From the NCBI GenBank assembly GCA_028023455.1, contig JAQFVV010000001.1, positions 21,373,401-21,437,400 on the forward strand: a stretch of DNA of 64,000 bases, given 5' to 3'. Source of the stretch: Epiperipatus broadwayi. Lineage: Eukaryota; Onychophora; Udeonychophora; Euonychophora; Peripatidae. The notes under the pieces were generated by a model that saw only the letters and a list, made by a program, of their open reading frames with translations, did no database searches and had not been told where the DNA came from. The translations under genes were made by a program, and so were the position numbers. Of the stretch, positions 11,388 to 24,800 are shown piece by piece (the first letter of the stretch is position 1; every line of letters begins with the position of its first letter).

Positions 11388-14300
11388 TCATCAGATATTG
11401 TTCTACAAATTAATATTTTTATTTTATATTATTATTGGCGATATTGAATAGGATTGAATTTGATTTACCTTAGGTTTAGGTTGTATAAATGCAAGTAACT
11501 ACTAAACTTATATAAAACTGTGGTATATTCCAATATTGTATGTTTTATGAGATCTTAAGTTTAACTTCAAAGTTAAAATAGAATTAATTATTCTTATTTA
11601 AATGTGTAAATCTGTAAAAAATATTTTATGTATCACTCATATATTAGTATAAATTTTGAAAATCCTATTAGTATGTAACCAGACCTTTTAATGATCTACT
11701 TAAATTTTGATAGTATAGTATTTCTTCTAACATTTAAGCCTGCAAATGAATCCAGTAAAGAATCTTGAGATAAAATAAATAAGCCCTATGTTGTAAATAT
11801 CATTTAGATATACTAAGTAATAATTGCACTTGTTTCTTTTAAAAGAATAAAAACTTCTCCAGTATTATTAAGGGCAGTTGATTAATAAATAATTAAGTGG
11901 TTGTGGAAAAAAACTAATTAGAAACAACATAAATCAGTTATCATTTATCATTATGATGATTATTATCCTTCAGTATTTAAATTGAGAATTATTTTTAAAT
12001 AATATGCAACCTATTCCTATTTAATGTTAGTGTCTTTGCAACACTGTATGTTAATACACTTTTCATATCCTGAGCTTAAAATTAGATTTAGGAAACAGAT
12101 ATTAATATTTATGATATATTTTACTTTATTTTCTTTCTTTTTATTATTTGCTTTTATCATTTATTTATATTGTATAATAAATCAATTGTTAATTTTTTAT
12201 TCTTTTCTTTTGTCATTATTAAAGAAGCATAGCCATTGCATATTTACAAAATAAAAGTCATATTTCAGATATTGGATTATATATAAATCTATTTGGATTA
12301 AATACATCATTATTGTTATTGATGCTATCTAAAACATAAAAGTATTGGGAAAGATGATATAAATAAAATCATTTTTACGTTATCATATTATATCCTAACA
12401 TGCATAAACACACTTTACATCCATGCATTTATTTTCTTATTTTACATAAACCTGAGATAAATGACTAGTCAACCTTTTATTTAAAATTGCTAGCCTTGGT
12501 TTAAAACACAGATTAAGTTACTCTTAATTAATTTTCATAGTAAGAAACAATATTTCTTAGTACAAGTACTATTATTGAAAAACCCTGAGAAATTTATTAT
12601 TTTATTAAATTAAAATCTATTATTAAAGTATTGAATAGTTTTATTTTATAAAGAAATATATAATCTGTATGTTTTACAGTTGAGTTACATTAGTAATAAT
12701 CACATTGACACCGTCTCAACAAATCTGTGAGAGTCAAGATTGCCAATTTTTGATTTCAATATATATAAGTGTGTATGTGTATGAGAAAGAGAAAGTATTA
12801 AAAAAAGATCTAATATTTTTTTACTATCGTACACTATGCATAAAATATAAAAATGGTATTTAATCTGTATTACATATCTTCATGTTAATATATATAGCAA
12901 ATACCATAAATTGCTTTATGTAGCAAATATTTGATGGATCTTGTCATTTTGTATCCCTCTGTCAATCAGATCTACATCAAGTTATTTGCTAAATATAATT
13001 TTATTTTTTCCAATCATACAATTTTAGTTCATCTTTGTGATATATATTGTAACTGTCAAAATTGCATAATGCACATGCAAATCACTCGAGGGCAATCCAC
13101 ATGTGTATTTCACATTTTGATCTCACTGAATACTAATTTTTTTACAGCCGACTAAGATCAGAGAGAAAATAAGAGACTCTTAACTATTTATGTAAGTTAT
13201 TGATTGCAAATAAAGATTACAAACTGTCAAAAATAATGAGACAGCACTATTTATTCATGTATATACAACCCAAAATATATTCTGGCATGATTTTAGTTAA
13301 TTAATAAATAAATTAACTTAAGCTAAATAAACCTTTCAAAATTTTATTAGACTAATTTAACTTTAATAATGCACAACTATAGTATATGGCAGTATAAAAA
13401 TTTAAAACAATTGATACTATTTTAGAATACTATTGATGTTAATTGTTTGAATGGATTCCAATCTACTGCCCAGACATCTAACTTCTCTCAACTCTCATAC
13501 ATGCTGTTCTAATACTGACTGATACATATAAATTAATGTTGCTCTTACTAACTAACCATTGGGATCAATTAGTAGCAAAAGGTAATTAAATAATTGTAAA
13601 ACACAAATTCACATTTGTAATATAATAGTATCTACATAAGATCAAATACATATGATATATGCCTACAGTAGGAATTAACCTTTTACCATGTGTATAGCAC
13701 ACAATGGCCAGAAGTCCTATATGTATCACTGTAAAATCTATGAAAAAAAGTGGCTGGCATGTGATAGGAATTGATAATATACCACACATCACTGTTTAAC
13801 TAAGGTAATAATTGTAAATATTCAGCAGTCACAAATGATGTTAAAATCATCATACTAATGCATTACATAATAATAAGTTTTAAATGTAACTCATAACCTG
13901 AATTGACAGATACCCACTGTCCATTTTATTAATAAAAATACAAGACTAGTTAGCTAAAATCAACATCTATTTAACAGAACCCAATCTAGCTTGTCGATGC
14001 AACAGGCTTGTCTCCCATTCATAACTTTAAACTTTTACTGATTGAACATACCTTTATTAACTAAATGTACTGGAAATAACAATTTCATTAATATACAACT
14101 TTTAATAGCATAGCAAAAATCTATGATTACAAGCTAATTGTTTTAATAAAGTAATTTATTACCATTAGTGCTGACTAAATTGTGACTCATGAAATAGAAC
14201 AAGACAATCTCTTGCCATACCTGCTCATAAATAGATTAAGTATATAACTATTCATTAACATATTTCATTAGCTAGAAGACAATAATTAACTAAAGATTAG

Positions 14301-14718
14301 TTGAAAGTTTATACTTATTTTTTCAAAAGTTCAGGTTTAGTCTTTAGGTATTAGCAGATTTAATTCTTAAAACCATAGATATTGTGGATGAAGGTTTAAA
14401 TCACCATTTCACATTTATTTTGGATGCACAGATATTAATTAAGTCTTCATTTGGCAGCTGATTCTCCCTGTAGCACTGGACATCACTTTTTTCCTCTTCT
14501 AAGATGGATATTGTTCAGATTGTTTCTTCTATTGTTGACAACTTCTTTGATGTGACTCAGCAATATGTTTTTGACTTCATCTCTGCTAGCTTGACTTAGT
14601 GAAGCATATAATGACTTCTCTACTCTAGCATGGTAGACTTGCTAGAACTAGCAGATAAAAATTGATTAAAGTAGAATAATACTGCAGAATAATAATCACT
14701 GGTAAAATAAAGATAGAT
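11388..14718. other. AT-rich spacer, no gene recognised
   Basis: No RNA gene, repeat arm or conserved protein motif seen on either strand. ORFs of 60-76 codons (12024-12254, 12931-13155, 13586-13792) have no recognisable features. A less AT-rich patch at 14450-14650 may be an old element. Confidence 0.4.
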
Positions 14719-14719
14719 A

Positions 14720-14726
14720 TAATAAT

Positions 14727-14773
<47 letters not shown>

Positions 14774-14783
14774 TAATAATAAT
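14720..14783. repeat. (AAT)n microsatellite
   Basis: AAT units with one TGA interruption near 14770. Confidence 0.9.
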
Positions 14784-16479
14784 TTTCAGTATTATTTATA
14801 TGGTTTGGAGCTATCTTATCTGTAAAATTTGGATACATCTCTTATTGTTTGAATCATTTGATCTTTTGCTCTAGACAACTCCATTAATTTCATTGAGATT
14901 TGAGTTTATTTGTCAATATTCTATTTGCAAGCTTATATTTTTGAATAGAAATAACAGATATTTATCTCCTAAAATTAAATCTAGTAATCTGTTTACAAGC
15001 ATTTTAATTACTTTTTCTAAAATGTCATTTTCACTTTTTTTATTGTTAAATGAAAATATTTTTTTTAAGCTACTTTTAAACTAAATTTAGAATCTATTAT
15101 CCTTTTAAATTTTAAAAAAATATTTTATTTTTTAATGTAAATTAACTTTATAATTAATTATACCCTATATCTCTATTTGTGCATTTACAATATACATTTA
15201 TTTTTATTTATAAAATTGTATTAAAATTTCTTTTAAATTTTGTTCATACTTTTTAACATGCGAACATGAAGTGTATATATGTGCACATATATATAGTTTC
15301 AATATATCTGGTGAGATTGAAATTTCTTGTAAAGATTTATTGTTATATATTTAATGTGAATCATTCTTTTGTTTATTGTTTTGTGTATAACATTTTCACT
15401 ATAATTTCTATATTAATGACTTAATTTGTATGGCTGTTTAAAATCTTCTAATAACTAAAAAGATATATTGGCAAAACTAAAAATATTTTTAATTATCCTT
15501 ATTTTAAAATAACATTAATTTATCATATCCTTTTATAAAATGAAGAAATTGTATTTTGCTTTGAAAATAATACTCATATTTTAAATATTTCTATGCCAGT
15601 TTTAAATGATGCACTTAGTAATAAATTGTTATTATTAATATGGTTTGTGTATTGGTAATGACAGACAAAAAAACTAAGAATACTTGAATGGTACTCAAAT
15701 ACCACATAATCTCCCAAACAATAAATTACTTGATTATTTTTATTATTAATATGTCCTTCAAGTTTATGTTTTTAAGATATTTATATAAATATATTAGTCT
15801 AAAGAGAAAGTTTAGAAAATGCTTAAATATTGACTGAAATAGAAATGTTTTTTTTTTTCCATTAAGCTATTTTTTAAGTACCAATATTTTTAGATGGACA
15901 TTATTTTATGTGGTTCAAGATCAATATACAGTTGAAATATTTGGATAGGGTAATTTTTTCACAAGAAAATTAAAAACATAACTTATAGTCACTTATAATA
16001 AATAAATTCAAATTATTTTTACTTAGAGAGCAAAAAAAATTTCAGAAAAATATGGATAAGTAAGATTTGCAAAAATGATTGACTGCAAACTATAAAATTA
16101 TAAAGCAATACCATTAGTAACCAAAAAAGTATAAACTTCACTAATACTGCTACATGATTTATCTTCACTTTAGATTTTATATAATATTTTTTAACAGTCA
16201 TTCTTTATCCTTAAATATAAACTATTCTAAAATACATTAGTCTTTTTCAAAATAGCTTCATATATAATAGAGCAAAAATAACTTTCCTTGAGCAAAACAG
16301 GATGTAAAGTAATATAAAATAGCTCCTTTGTAAATGAAGTTTAGAATGTCATATTCCCTGAGACACTGTTGCTCAGGTTAATTATTCTTTTTTTTTATGA
16401 AACAATTAATTATCCCAGTAAACCCATCTAATTTTTACTTTTTGTTATTTCCAAATCATTTTCTTGTTTTTTTCTTTTT
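14784..16479. other. AT-rich spacer, no gene recognised
   Basis: Only short low-complexity ORFs (14893-15084 plus, 16019-16201 minus). Confidence 0.5.
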
Positions 16480-16690
16480 TATTTTAATAAAAGTAAAAAG
16501 CTAAACAAATACTAAAAATGTCCACTTTTATATTTCTCCTACTCTTCATAAAATTTGTTCTCTACATTTAACATCTTACTTGCCAAAAATAAATGTTCAA
16601 TGTTCCCCCATTTTCGCATTTGCAATCCAAATGTTTGTAACATTTTTTCTTCCTTTCACTGATAGCCAAAGCTTTTATCACTTCACCAAA
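16480..16690 (-). pseudogene. Possible LINE reverse transcriptase C-terminal remnant
   Basis: On the minus strand one frame reads LDCKCENGGTLNIYFWQVRC, and a shifted frame reads NIEHLFLA. Both resemble the C-x2-C ... LEHLFxxC segment found downstream of the RT domain in many non-LTR elements. The segment is short and interrupted. Confidence 0.3.
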
Positions 16691-17149
16691 TATCAATAAG
16701 TTCCTTTTTGAGTCACTATATATCATTTTATATTTTATACATTTATTATTTTTATAAAACTTTAAACTATATTTTATTCATAATTATTTTAATTCTACTT
16801 TTTGTATAACATTGAGGTTTTCTACGTTTAAGTAAATATGAAGCTCTTTCAAATAAATCATTTAGGAATCTATTTTGCATAAATAAAATTTTATCCCAGT
16901 TTGTCAGTTGTAGTTACATCTAAGAGATATTACTTTTTATTTCACTAAATAGAGCCACTTTATCTACATTATATACTTATTCTCATTGTTCTGTATTTTC
17001 ATCATAATAATAGTGCTAATTTCTTTTTTTGTTAATATTTTGGAGATGATCAATATTTTTGAATTATAGTAAATACAGAATTTGATAAGACTGTCAAAAT
17101 TGCCATATATTGTTTGTATTATTTATATTCTACAAAAATCTCATAATAT

Positions 17150-17320
17150 AGTGTCTTGTGCATTTGCCTATCATACCCAAGGTCTGATATTTGAGTCTGA
17201 CAAGTCACAAACAGCTTTGAATTTTTTTTTTCAGGTAGATAGCCCATAGGTAACTACTCAGTTTGCTGCTTAATACAGTAAATAAATAAATAATTATTTT
17301 TAGCTAAAGGATAAAAAAAT
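17150..17320 (+). mobile_element. tRNA-derived SINE-like fragment
   Basis: The segment TTTGCCTATCATACCCAAGG followed by GTCTGATATTTGAGTCTGAC looks like the anticodon and T arms of a decayed tRNA head, with TTTGAGTCTGA in the B-box position. A short body and an AATA-repeat tail (AAATAAATAAATAAT near 17280-17294) follow. The head is incomplete: no clear A box is seen. Confidence 0.4.
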
Positions 17321-17329
17321 AAGGATGTC

Positions 17330-19100
17330 ACATGAAGCAGCCTTCATCACATAAAAGGAGTTGTACTGAGCATTGAGTGTATAATTATTTTTTATTTTAA
17401 TATTCTACTAATCTAATATGTGAGTACTTTAGTTTAGTTTATTTGCATATTTTATTAATATATTGTAGATAATGCCGTTACAAAAAATAGCTTTGTTTTG
17501 TTGTTTTTTTATTTGCATTTAACTTAAAGTGATTTTTTTTTCATTTAAGAATTTATTTTTAAATATATCGATTTTTTTTTTTTAAAGTGCATTTTGTCGT
17601 AATAAACAAAATAAAAAGTTTTACAAAACAATTAAGAATTTTTTATACTTTTTTAAATTCAACTAAAAGCAATTGATACACACAATCTCATAAAAGACGT
17701 TTTCATGATAAGAAATCAATTCAGAATATCAAAAGATGTATTGAGCTAATAAAAAGTTTAAAAGTTGGTCTGTTTCAGATTAATAGTTTAAGCTACTAAG
17801 GTAAATAAAAAAATTACGATAACTTGGTAATAAGTTGCATTGATGAATATATAAGTGCATATTATTATTTTATTATGATATTGTATAAAAACAGTTCAGC
17901 TAAAACTATATTATTATTTATTTTAAAAATAGCCTAATAAATTGTTTAATAAATGAATAATTTTAGAGGTTATATACTTAAACGGTAAATTAAAAAAATA
18001 TATACGTTTTAAAATAAAGTAATAAACATTAGTAAATGCAAAAATAGTATTTTTCTTTTGTATAGGTAATGTATAGCCAACCTAAATAATTATCCAAATA
18101 AATATAATAATATAAATAATTATCTACTTATTTTCAATTAAAATGTAAAACAAATGTCATCTCACATTTTATTAGTTTGGTACAGTTGCATTGTCTTTGT
18201 TTTTATGGATAGGAGAAAGTTTTGTCTTACCTATATGCATATATGTATATAAACAGCTTAAATAGCTCATTATATGGGAAGGCTTTCTAACTCTTTATAG
18301 AGTACCAGTAAAGGAGAATTCATGATTCATCAGGCTTATACAACTAAGTAGTAAAAGTTTTGATAGCTTTTGATCATGTTTTTTATTATTAAAAGATGGA
18401 TTAATCATTACCTGACACTCTTAAAAAACAATTTAACTACTTGATTTTATAGCTACACCATAAAAATTAATCATTTTTACATCCTTAAAAGGCATAACAG
18501 TGACTTATCTTATTAATTTTACTACTGTGTGCATTGTTCCTCTCAAAGTTCTTGTCTTTTTTATAGTGCTCATAATCTTTTGCATTCTCTTTATATTCAG
18601 TTTATCAAATGATTTTTATTTCCAGACAAATGTAAAAAAATGTCAGAAACAAAGAAATAATTTATATGTTGGCCAATGTATTTTATGCAGTTTATAAAAC
18701 AGGTCTATAGCATTGTCCGAAATTAGGTAATTGTCCACCAAAATTTATTTATATTATACAGCTTTTTACATGGTGGAATGAGAGGATACTACAGGTATAA
18801 AATCAGGTATTTGATATAAAAACTGTTGTTAAAAAAGCATGTGTACTTGTTCCAGGCAATTTTTATGGCAGTAGTCTTTGGAAGTGTTTATAGGCAGTAT
18901 AACAAGCATGGATCAAGATACAATAAAGGTTTGTTGACGAAAATTTTAATTTAAATCGATTAAAAACAAGATCTTTTCTTCTTGGATTCTGAATGCTGAA
19001 TTTATAGAATGCTGATGAGTGTGCTATCTTTGTTGGCTTAAAAGATGATTTGTAGAATGTTCTTAGTGTTTTGAATGCAACCTAAATGTTTAAAAAAATC
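17330..19100. other. AT-rich spacer, no gene recognised
   Basis: No motif, repeat arm or RNA gene seen. The 65-codon ORF at 18500-18697 is hydrophobic and featureless. Confidence 0.45.
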
Positions 19101-19615
19101 AAGTTATTAGCCAGTGACAAAAGAAATATCCTCAACTTTCAGCTTGAATGCTTATCAATTTGAGAATGTAACACAGTTTAAATATTTTGGTGATTTTATA
19201 AATAGAAAGCAGGATTTAAATGTTCAGTTCCCATGTAGTCTCCAATATGCTGCTGGTTTTAACAACTTAAAAGATATAGTACTTTATCACAGGGAAATAA
19301 CTACTAGATATAATATTATCACAGCCACAAAGTCACACTTTCATTGGATTGGACATATAAAATGAATAAACAATGAAGACTTTCTAAAAGGGTGTTGGTA
19401 AAAGAATAGACCCCATCTACATTATAAGGATTATCTCAAAGGCATTCTAAAGAATTGCAATAACAATTATTTTTATTGGGAAGACATGGCAAAAAATAAA
19501 AATAGACTAGATTACATTGGAGAGCTACTATCAGAAATGGTGTTGACGTATTTCAGAAAGAAAAGATTTTTGCTGAGGAAACTAAAAGACAGCATTGTAA
19601 AAATCAAGTAAACAG
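19100..19615 (+). pseudogene. LINE ORF2 C-terminal remnant
   Basis: The open piece 19114-19365 (83 codons) contains YQFENVTQFKYFGDFINRKQ, the segment after the RT palm of many endonuclease/RT LINEs, where intact copies read F-K-Y-L-G. It ends with HFHWIGHIK, matching the usual R-W-x-GH motif. After stops and shifts, the region to about 19615 still resembles the basic C-terminal tail (an RYKD-like segment, then WEDMAKNKNRLDYI). It would be the end of a reverse transcriptase, now broken. It is a different family from the RTE copy at 48 kb. Confidence 0.6.
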
Positions 19616-19763
19616 AAAAATAAATAATTCTATATATGGACAGATTTGTGATTCACAGATTGGTTTGTAGAGTCATCACAAAACTCATTTCTAGAATAGT
19701 TTGCTCTCCTTTTTTCCCTCTTTTGAAATTGGAAAAGCCATTCTCATTTGTAAATGATTGTTT

Positions 19764-19932
19764 TGTTGTTGTTGTTGTTGTTGTTATTGTTGTTGTTGTT
19801 GTTGCTGCTGCTGTTGCTGTTGTTGATATTACTACTACTACTACTAGTAGTAGTAGTAGTAATAGTAGTAGTAGTAATAGTGGTAGTGGTGGTAGTGGTG
19901 GTGGAGGCAGCGGTGATGGTAATGGTGGTACT
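19764..19932. repeat. Compound trinucleotide repeat (GTT, GCT, ACT, AGT, GGT)
   Basis: About 170 bases of successive trinucleotide blocks. Long homopolymer-like ORFs exist here on both strands; all are by-products of the repeat. Confidence 0.95.
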
Positions 19933-19989
19933 TTTGATTAATAAAGTAAATACTGTGGTGATAAAATGCACATATATATATATATATAA

Positions 19990-21620
19990 TAAAGAGCAAG
20001 AAAAAAGTAGGCATTGTTATTAACATTAATAATTTGTTATGAAACTACTCATATTACTATTATGAAATAAATAATTGTTACAATAATCAAAAATTAAGTT
20101 TGAACAGATGCATTCACCAAAAATATTTATTGTATTATGTCTAAATATATTATGGAGTATTCATTATTTTATAACCTTAATTTGTTCTGAAGATTTTTTG
20201 GCAAATGTATTTTATTCCTACCCAATAAAATATAAGTTGGCCGAAAATAAAAGAAAAATAAAGTAATGAAAAAAAAGCTAACTTTTCTTTTCAACATTTT
20301 TGTATCTAGCAAGATATTACAAAAAAAAAAAAAAATACAAATTTATATTTAGAGTGAAGAATAAAAAAATTAATTAATTTGACAATTATAATAATATATA
20401 AATTTAGGTCTTCAGAAATTGAAAAAAGGGTAAACTCTCATTAATCAATTTACGAGTCATATATATATAGTGTCAGAGATATATTATCTAGTTATATGTT
20501 TAAGATATTTATAGCAAATCTTGAAGATTTTGAAGTTAGTGATATTTATAATAGATAGAAAATTGAATTGAATTTTCAATGGAGTTATTTGTAATTCTAA
20601 TAAAGCTTCTTCATAGGCAGTTGCAATTCCGGTTAGTTAGACAGTCAGGTAGAGAACGAACAATTGTTTAGGACTTAACTTTATAGATTTGTCTATAATA
20701 GCACCCTGTCTTTTCCGAAGAATTACATAGAATAAAGCTAATGATTACACTTCTACAGGCTTCATTTAATCATCATGTAGATGATAAAAATTTCACTAAG
20801 AAATTTCATGTCTTTGTTTCAAGATTATATTAAAAAGAACTTTTCTATAGTTAATTTAATATCTTCCTGTTATTGTGATCATTGACCTATATTGTGAATG
20901 ACTAATACTGTTTAAAATATTTGCAAAATGATTTCTGTGAACATTTTATAAAAAAAAATTATTTTAATATCAAATTCAGAAAATTGAAAAAGAAATAAAA
21001 GATTTTGGCCCCTATATTGGGAAATACTGCTACAATATTAATAAAATAATGAAATTGTAAAATTAGTAAAATAAATTCAAAATTTATTAAAAATAATGGA
21101 ATTCATTTAAAAACTTAAATAGATTTCTCCTAAGAATTATAAAATTCACTTAGTAAATAAACTTTTCTTAGGAATTTTTGCATAATACATGAACCTTGGA
21201 CCTTTGCTTATACAGAAAAATCACTAAAAAACTTGGATTGATCCATACTCAAAGCAATGGCATCTTAAGGATTATGATGTTGTTAAGATTTAGAAGCATA
21301 CATTGCTGAAAATAGTCATAAATTTCATTGACTGTTACAAAGTCTTGCAAGTAGTTGGTGGATTAAATCTGCAAAAGATATAGCCATCTGTTTGTAAATA
21401 CTTTAGATAATTTTGGCATATTAAAAATAGTATTTAAATCTTAAAAATAACATCACATTTTTTTAATTAGTGATATCACTCTTTTCTATGATACTTATGA
21501 TATTTTAAAAAGATGAAGGAAATAATGTACAGATGAAGGGAAGATTTTGATCATCTTTGAGTAATAGTTTTATAATTTAAATAACAGAATTTAATAATAT
21601 ACATATATACATTGTTAAGA
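19990..21620. other. AT-rich spacer, no gene recognised
   Basis: No structured feature seen. The stretch just before 21620 may be the unrecognisable upstream part of the LINE remnant that follows. Confidence 0.4.
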
Positions 21621-22020
21621 ATAGACAGCCTACTGAGATTAAATTAGTTCTTTGTAATCTTATAAATGAAAAATCTCTAATTTCTGATGGAATACTTTTA
21701 AAAAATTTCAAAATATGGCAATGATATGTTAGCAAAATACTTTTATTCTTCCAATATTATTTGTATAAAAAAGACAAATACTGGAATAGTTATCATAGAA
21801 TAAGATTATTATTCACTAAAACAAAAATAATTTTAAGAAATTTATTGAATAGGCTTCTTCCAAATGTGAAGAATGATACATAAAGAGGTAACATGGTTTT
21901 AGAAAAATAAAAGATAATATAGACATAATTTTTGTGATCAGATAAAGTAAATAAATTATTTTTAAAATGCTACAATTTTTACATTGATTTCATTGATTTG
22001 ATTAAAACATTTGGGTAACT
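21620..22020 (+). pseudogene. LINE reverse transcriptase palm remnant
   Basis: Translated with shifts, the region reads NLLNRLLPNVKND, then a degraded G-F-R segment, then a decayed copy of the usual DMIFVIRQ block, then FYIDFIDLIKTFG. The last matches motif A of non-LTR reverse transcriptases (FVDLTKAFDT in intact copies), so the catalytic aspartate region is visible but broken by many stops. An upstream piece (LISDGILLKNF) resembles the SPGSDGI segment that precedes the palm. Likely a Jockey/CR1-like LINE. Confidence 0.55.
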
Positions 22021-22302
22021 TTATAGATAGTTCTAAAACAATAACAATTATATGTTTATGTTTATGCCAATTCATAGGACAGATAGCTGAGAGAATAAAG
22101 ACTTTAACACATACTTTTTAATAATTATTCAATAAATTAAATAATTTATTAAGAAAATTGAGAAAAAACATGATAATTTTAACTCTCATACATTTTTTAA
22201 AAATATATATAATTATATATAGCAAATATAATTAAATAGTTGTTGACACTTATTTAAAAATTAATAAATCTTTATTTTAAAAACAATTTTTTTTTCAATA
22301 AC

Positions 22303-22882
22303 CAAAATTAAATCAATTATTTTATATAGCATGATGTTTATAAACTGTAATATTTAAACAGCATTAGACTGTTGCACATGTGCTTTGCAGATTTTAACTA
22401 TAAATGACAATACTAACAATTCAAACACATGATAAAGTCTTTGGAAAAGATAGAGTGGCCATCTACCTTTTCGAATGCAAATGCTTTTGTATGGGCAAAT
22501 CTTAAGTGTTTGAAAGTGAAAGCATGAAGATATTAAATAATCACTTTAAATTACTTTTACATGCTTGAATGAATGACACTAGTGAAATTTATTAGAATTT
22601 ACAATACGTCATTCTTATTTGAAATTAAATGTATGTAAATAAATCAATTATTTTATATAGCGTGATGTTTATAAACTGTAATATTTAAACAGCATTAAAC
22701 TGTTGCACAAGCACTGTGCAGACTTTAACTAAGCATTTGGGTTTGAAAAAATAGATGGCCACTCTATCTTTTCCAAAGACTTTATCATGTGTTTGAAGTG
22801 TTAGTATTCAGTCATTTATAGTTAAAATCTGCAAAGCATATGTGCAACAGTTTAATGCTGTTTAAATATTAATAACCAAAAT
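22303..22882. repeat. Foldback element with an internal direct repeat
   Basis: The left arm (about 22345-22475) matches the complement of the right arm (about 22750-22880). A roughly 65-bp block at 22311-22375 is also repeated directly at 22641-22710, so the structure is end, arm, second end, opposite arm. Both ends carry TATTTAAACAGCATTA. No coding content. Confidence 0.7.
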
Positions 22883-23095
22883 TGTAAAACAAAATTTCAC
22901 AAAGACAAAAAAAAGTTAAATTAACTAAAACCTTCTTTGCCTTTTCTTATGAAAATGAAAAAGTCATATACAATTACATTTTGGAATGAAAATAAGATAA
23001 AAAAAACATGTTTCAATAATAAAGATACTAACAATTATTTGTTATCATTAATTATTACTGTTTTAAAAAGATCTATAAATGTAGATGTGCACAGT

Positions 23096-23096
<1 letters not shown>

Positions 23097-23126
<30 letters not shown>

Positions 23127-23163
23127 CTATATATATATTGTATATATATATATATATATATAT
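23097..23163. repeat. (TA)n microsatellite
   Basis: A TA run with small interruptions. Confidence 0.95.
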
Positions 23164-23939
23164 GATTTTCAAAGGTTAAGATAAAAATAATATATTTTGC
23201 AGATTCATCCATGTATGATTTTGATAATAAATGTATCAACATTTTAATTTGATTGCTCAAGCCATCAATTGATGATGAATAAAATATTATAAAGATGGCT
23301 GTAGAGGTACCATAAACATTGATTTATAATAATGTTAAAATTCCACTAATAAAAAACAGGTATATAAAAGTGAGAAATGAAATAAAATACAGAAATGCTT
23401 CAGAGAAATATGAAGTTTTCATGCATCATATTTGTTGATATAGAAATAAAATTGTATCAACAAATGTAATGTGTAAACTTCCTCCTATTTGAAAGAATTT
23501 TTTAAAAAAACATTTCTCTGAAAATTTTCTGATTTTTTTTTTCAATTTTATATAACTGGATTTTTTTTTATTGGTGGAACTTTAAGATTGTTATAAATCA
23601 GTGTTTACAATATTGCTACAACCATCATTATAATATTCTATTCATTATCCAGTTGATGGCTTGTGTGACCAAACCAAAACATCAGTATATTTATTATCAA
23701 AATCATACATAGATTATCCCATAAAATATTTTATTTATATATATTTTGTACTATGATTCCTACTGAGATTTAAGTGGTGAGTATGGTTGATGCAATGGGG
23801 TTGAGACTGAGTGAGTGCTAGTGCATTTATGTGGTAGAGTCATCTCCATTTAAATGAAGCTAGTACAAATTTATTACTATATCCACTTTACTAATAAACA
23901 TTAGAATACAAATATAATTTATATATTTGGATTTTAAAC

Positions 23940-24800
23940 GTAATTATAGGGCTTTGAACACAAACTTTCAAGCTCTCTTCAGCTATCCACTCTATCACCT
24001 ACAACCAATAAACATCATACACACATGCAAAAAATAAATAATCTCCAATATGCATATTTTGTACTGAACCAGCACTTATCAGTTGATCCAGATCATCATC
24101 TATCACACATATATACATTGGTGCTCAGTTTATATCAAGACAGCAAATCTTCAAAATTTAATGGACATGCTTCAAACTTTTCCACACTCCAACTCTTCAG
24201 CCATTCATATCATTAAAACTCTGATGATGGAATGCTTAAATCCTTTGTTGATACCAATATTATTATCAAGTCTATGTTGACTTTAAGTCACTTTGACTCT
24301 TCATATATTAGGTAGAGAGGATAGCTGAAGGCAGCTTGAAATTCTGTTCAAATCCCCTATAACTACATCTAAACTCCAGCTATATAAATTATACTTGCAT
24401 TAAATGAACAAGGTCCTATATATGAGGAGTCATAAAGACAAAGTCAGCATGGGCATGACAATAATATTGGCATCAACAAGGGATTTGGGTATTCCATCAT
24501 TAGATTTTTAGTGATATGGATAGCTGAAGAGTTGAAAAGTAGAGCAGATTGAAGCCTATCCATTAATATTTGGAGATTTGCTATCTTACTATAAACTGAG
24601 CTGATTTTATATGTGTGTGTGCGTGTGTGTGTGTGAGAGAGAGAGAGAGATAGAGAAAGAAAGATGATGATCTAGACCAACTGATAAATGCTGGTTTAGC
24701 ATAAAATATGTATATTGAAGATCATTTATCTTTTTTACATGAATGTGTCTTATGTATCAGTTTATGAGATAGAGTATATAGATGAAAGGAGTTTTCATCG
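23940..24800. repeat. Foldback element, B-box-ended family, copy 2
   Basis: The left half contains GGGCTTTGAACACAAACTTT, an AATAATCTCCAATATGCATA block and a CCAGCACTTATCAGTTGATC block. The right half carries their complements around 24680-24790. Inside is another outward-type end near 24330-24360 (GTTCAAATCCCC), so two related copies may be merged. The two spacer pieces match the spacer of the 10-kb copy. Confidence 0.6.
24610..24664. repeat. (TG)n(AG)n microsatellite
   Basis: A TG-rich run passing into AG repeats inside the foldback element. Confidence 0.85.

Noticed and set aside
11232-11447. 71-codon Thr/Asn/Ser ORF
   Set aside because: Translation of a trinucleotide microsatellite; no gene signals.
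19636-20026. Four overlapping ORFs on both strands (poly-Val, poly-Leu, poly-Thr, poly-Tyr)
   Set aside because: All are frames of one compound trinucleotide repeat.
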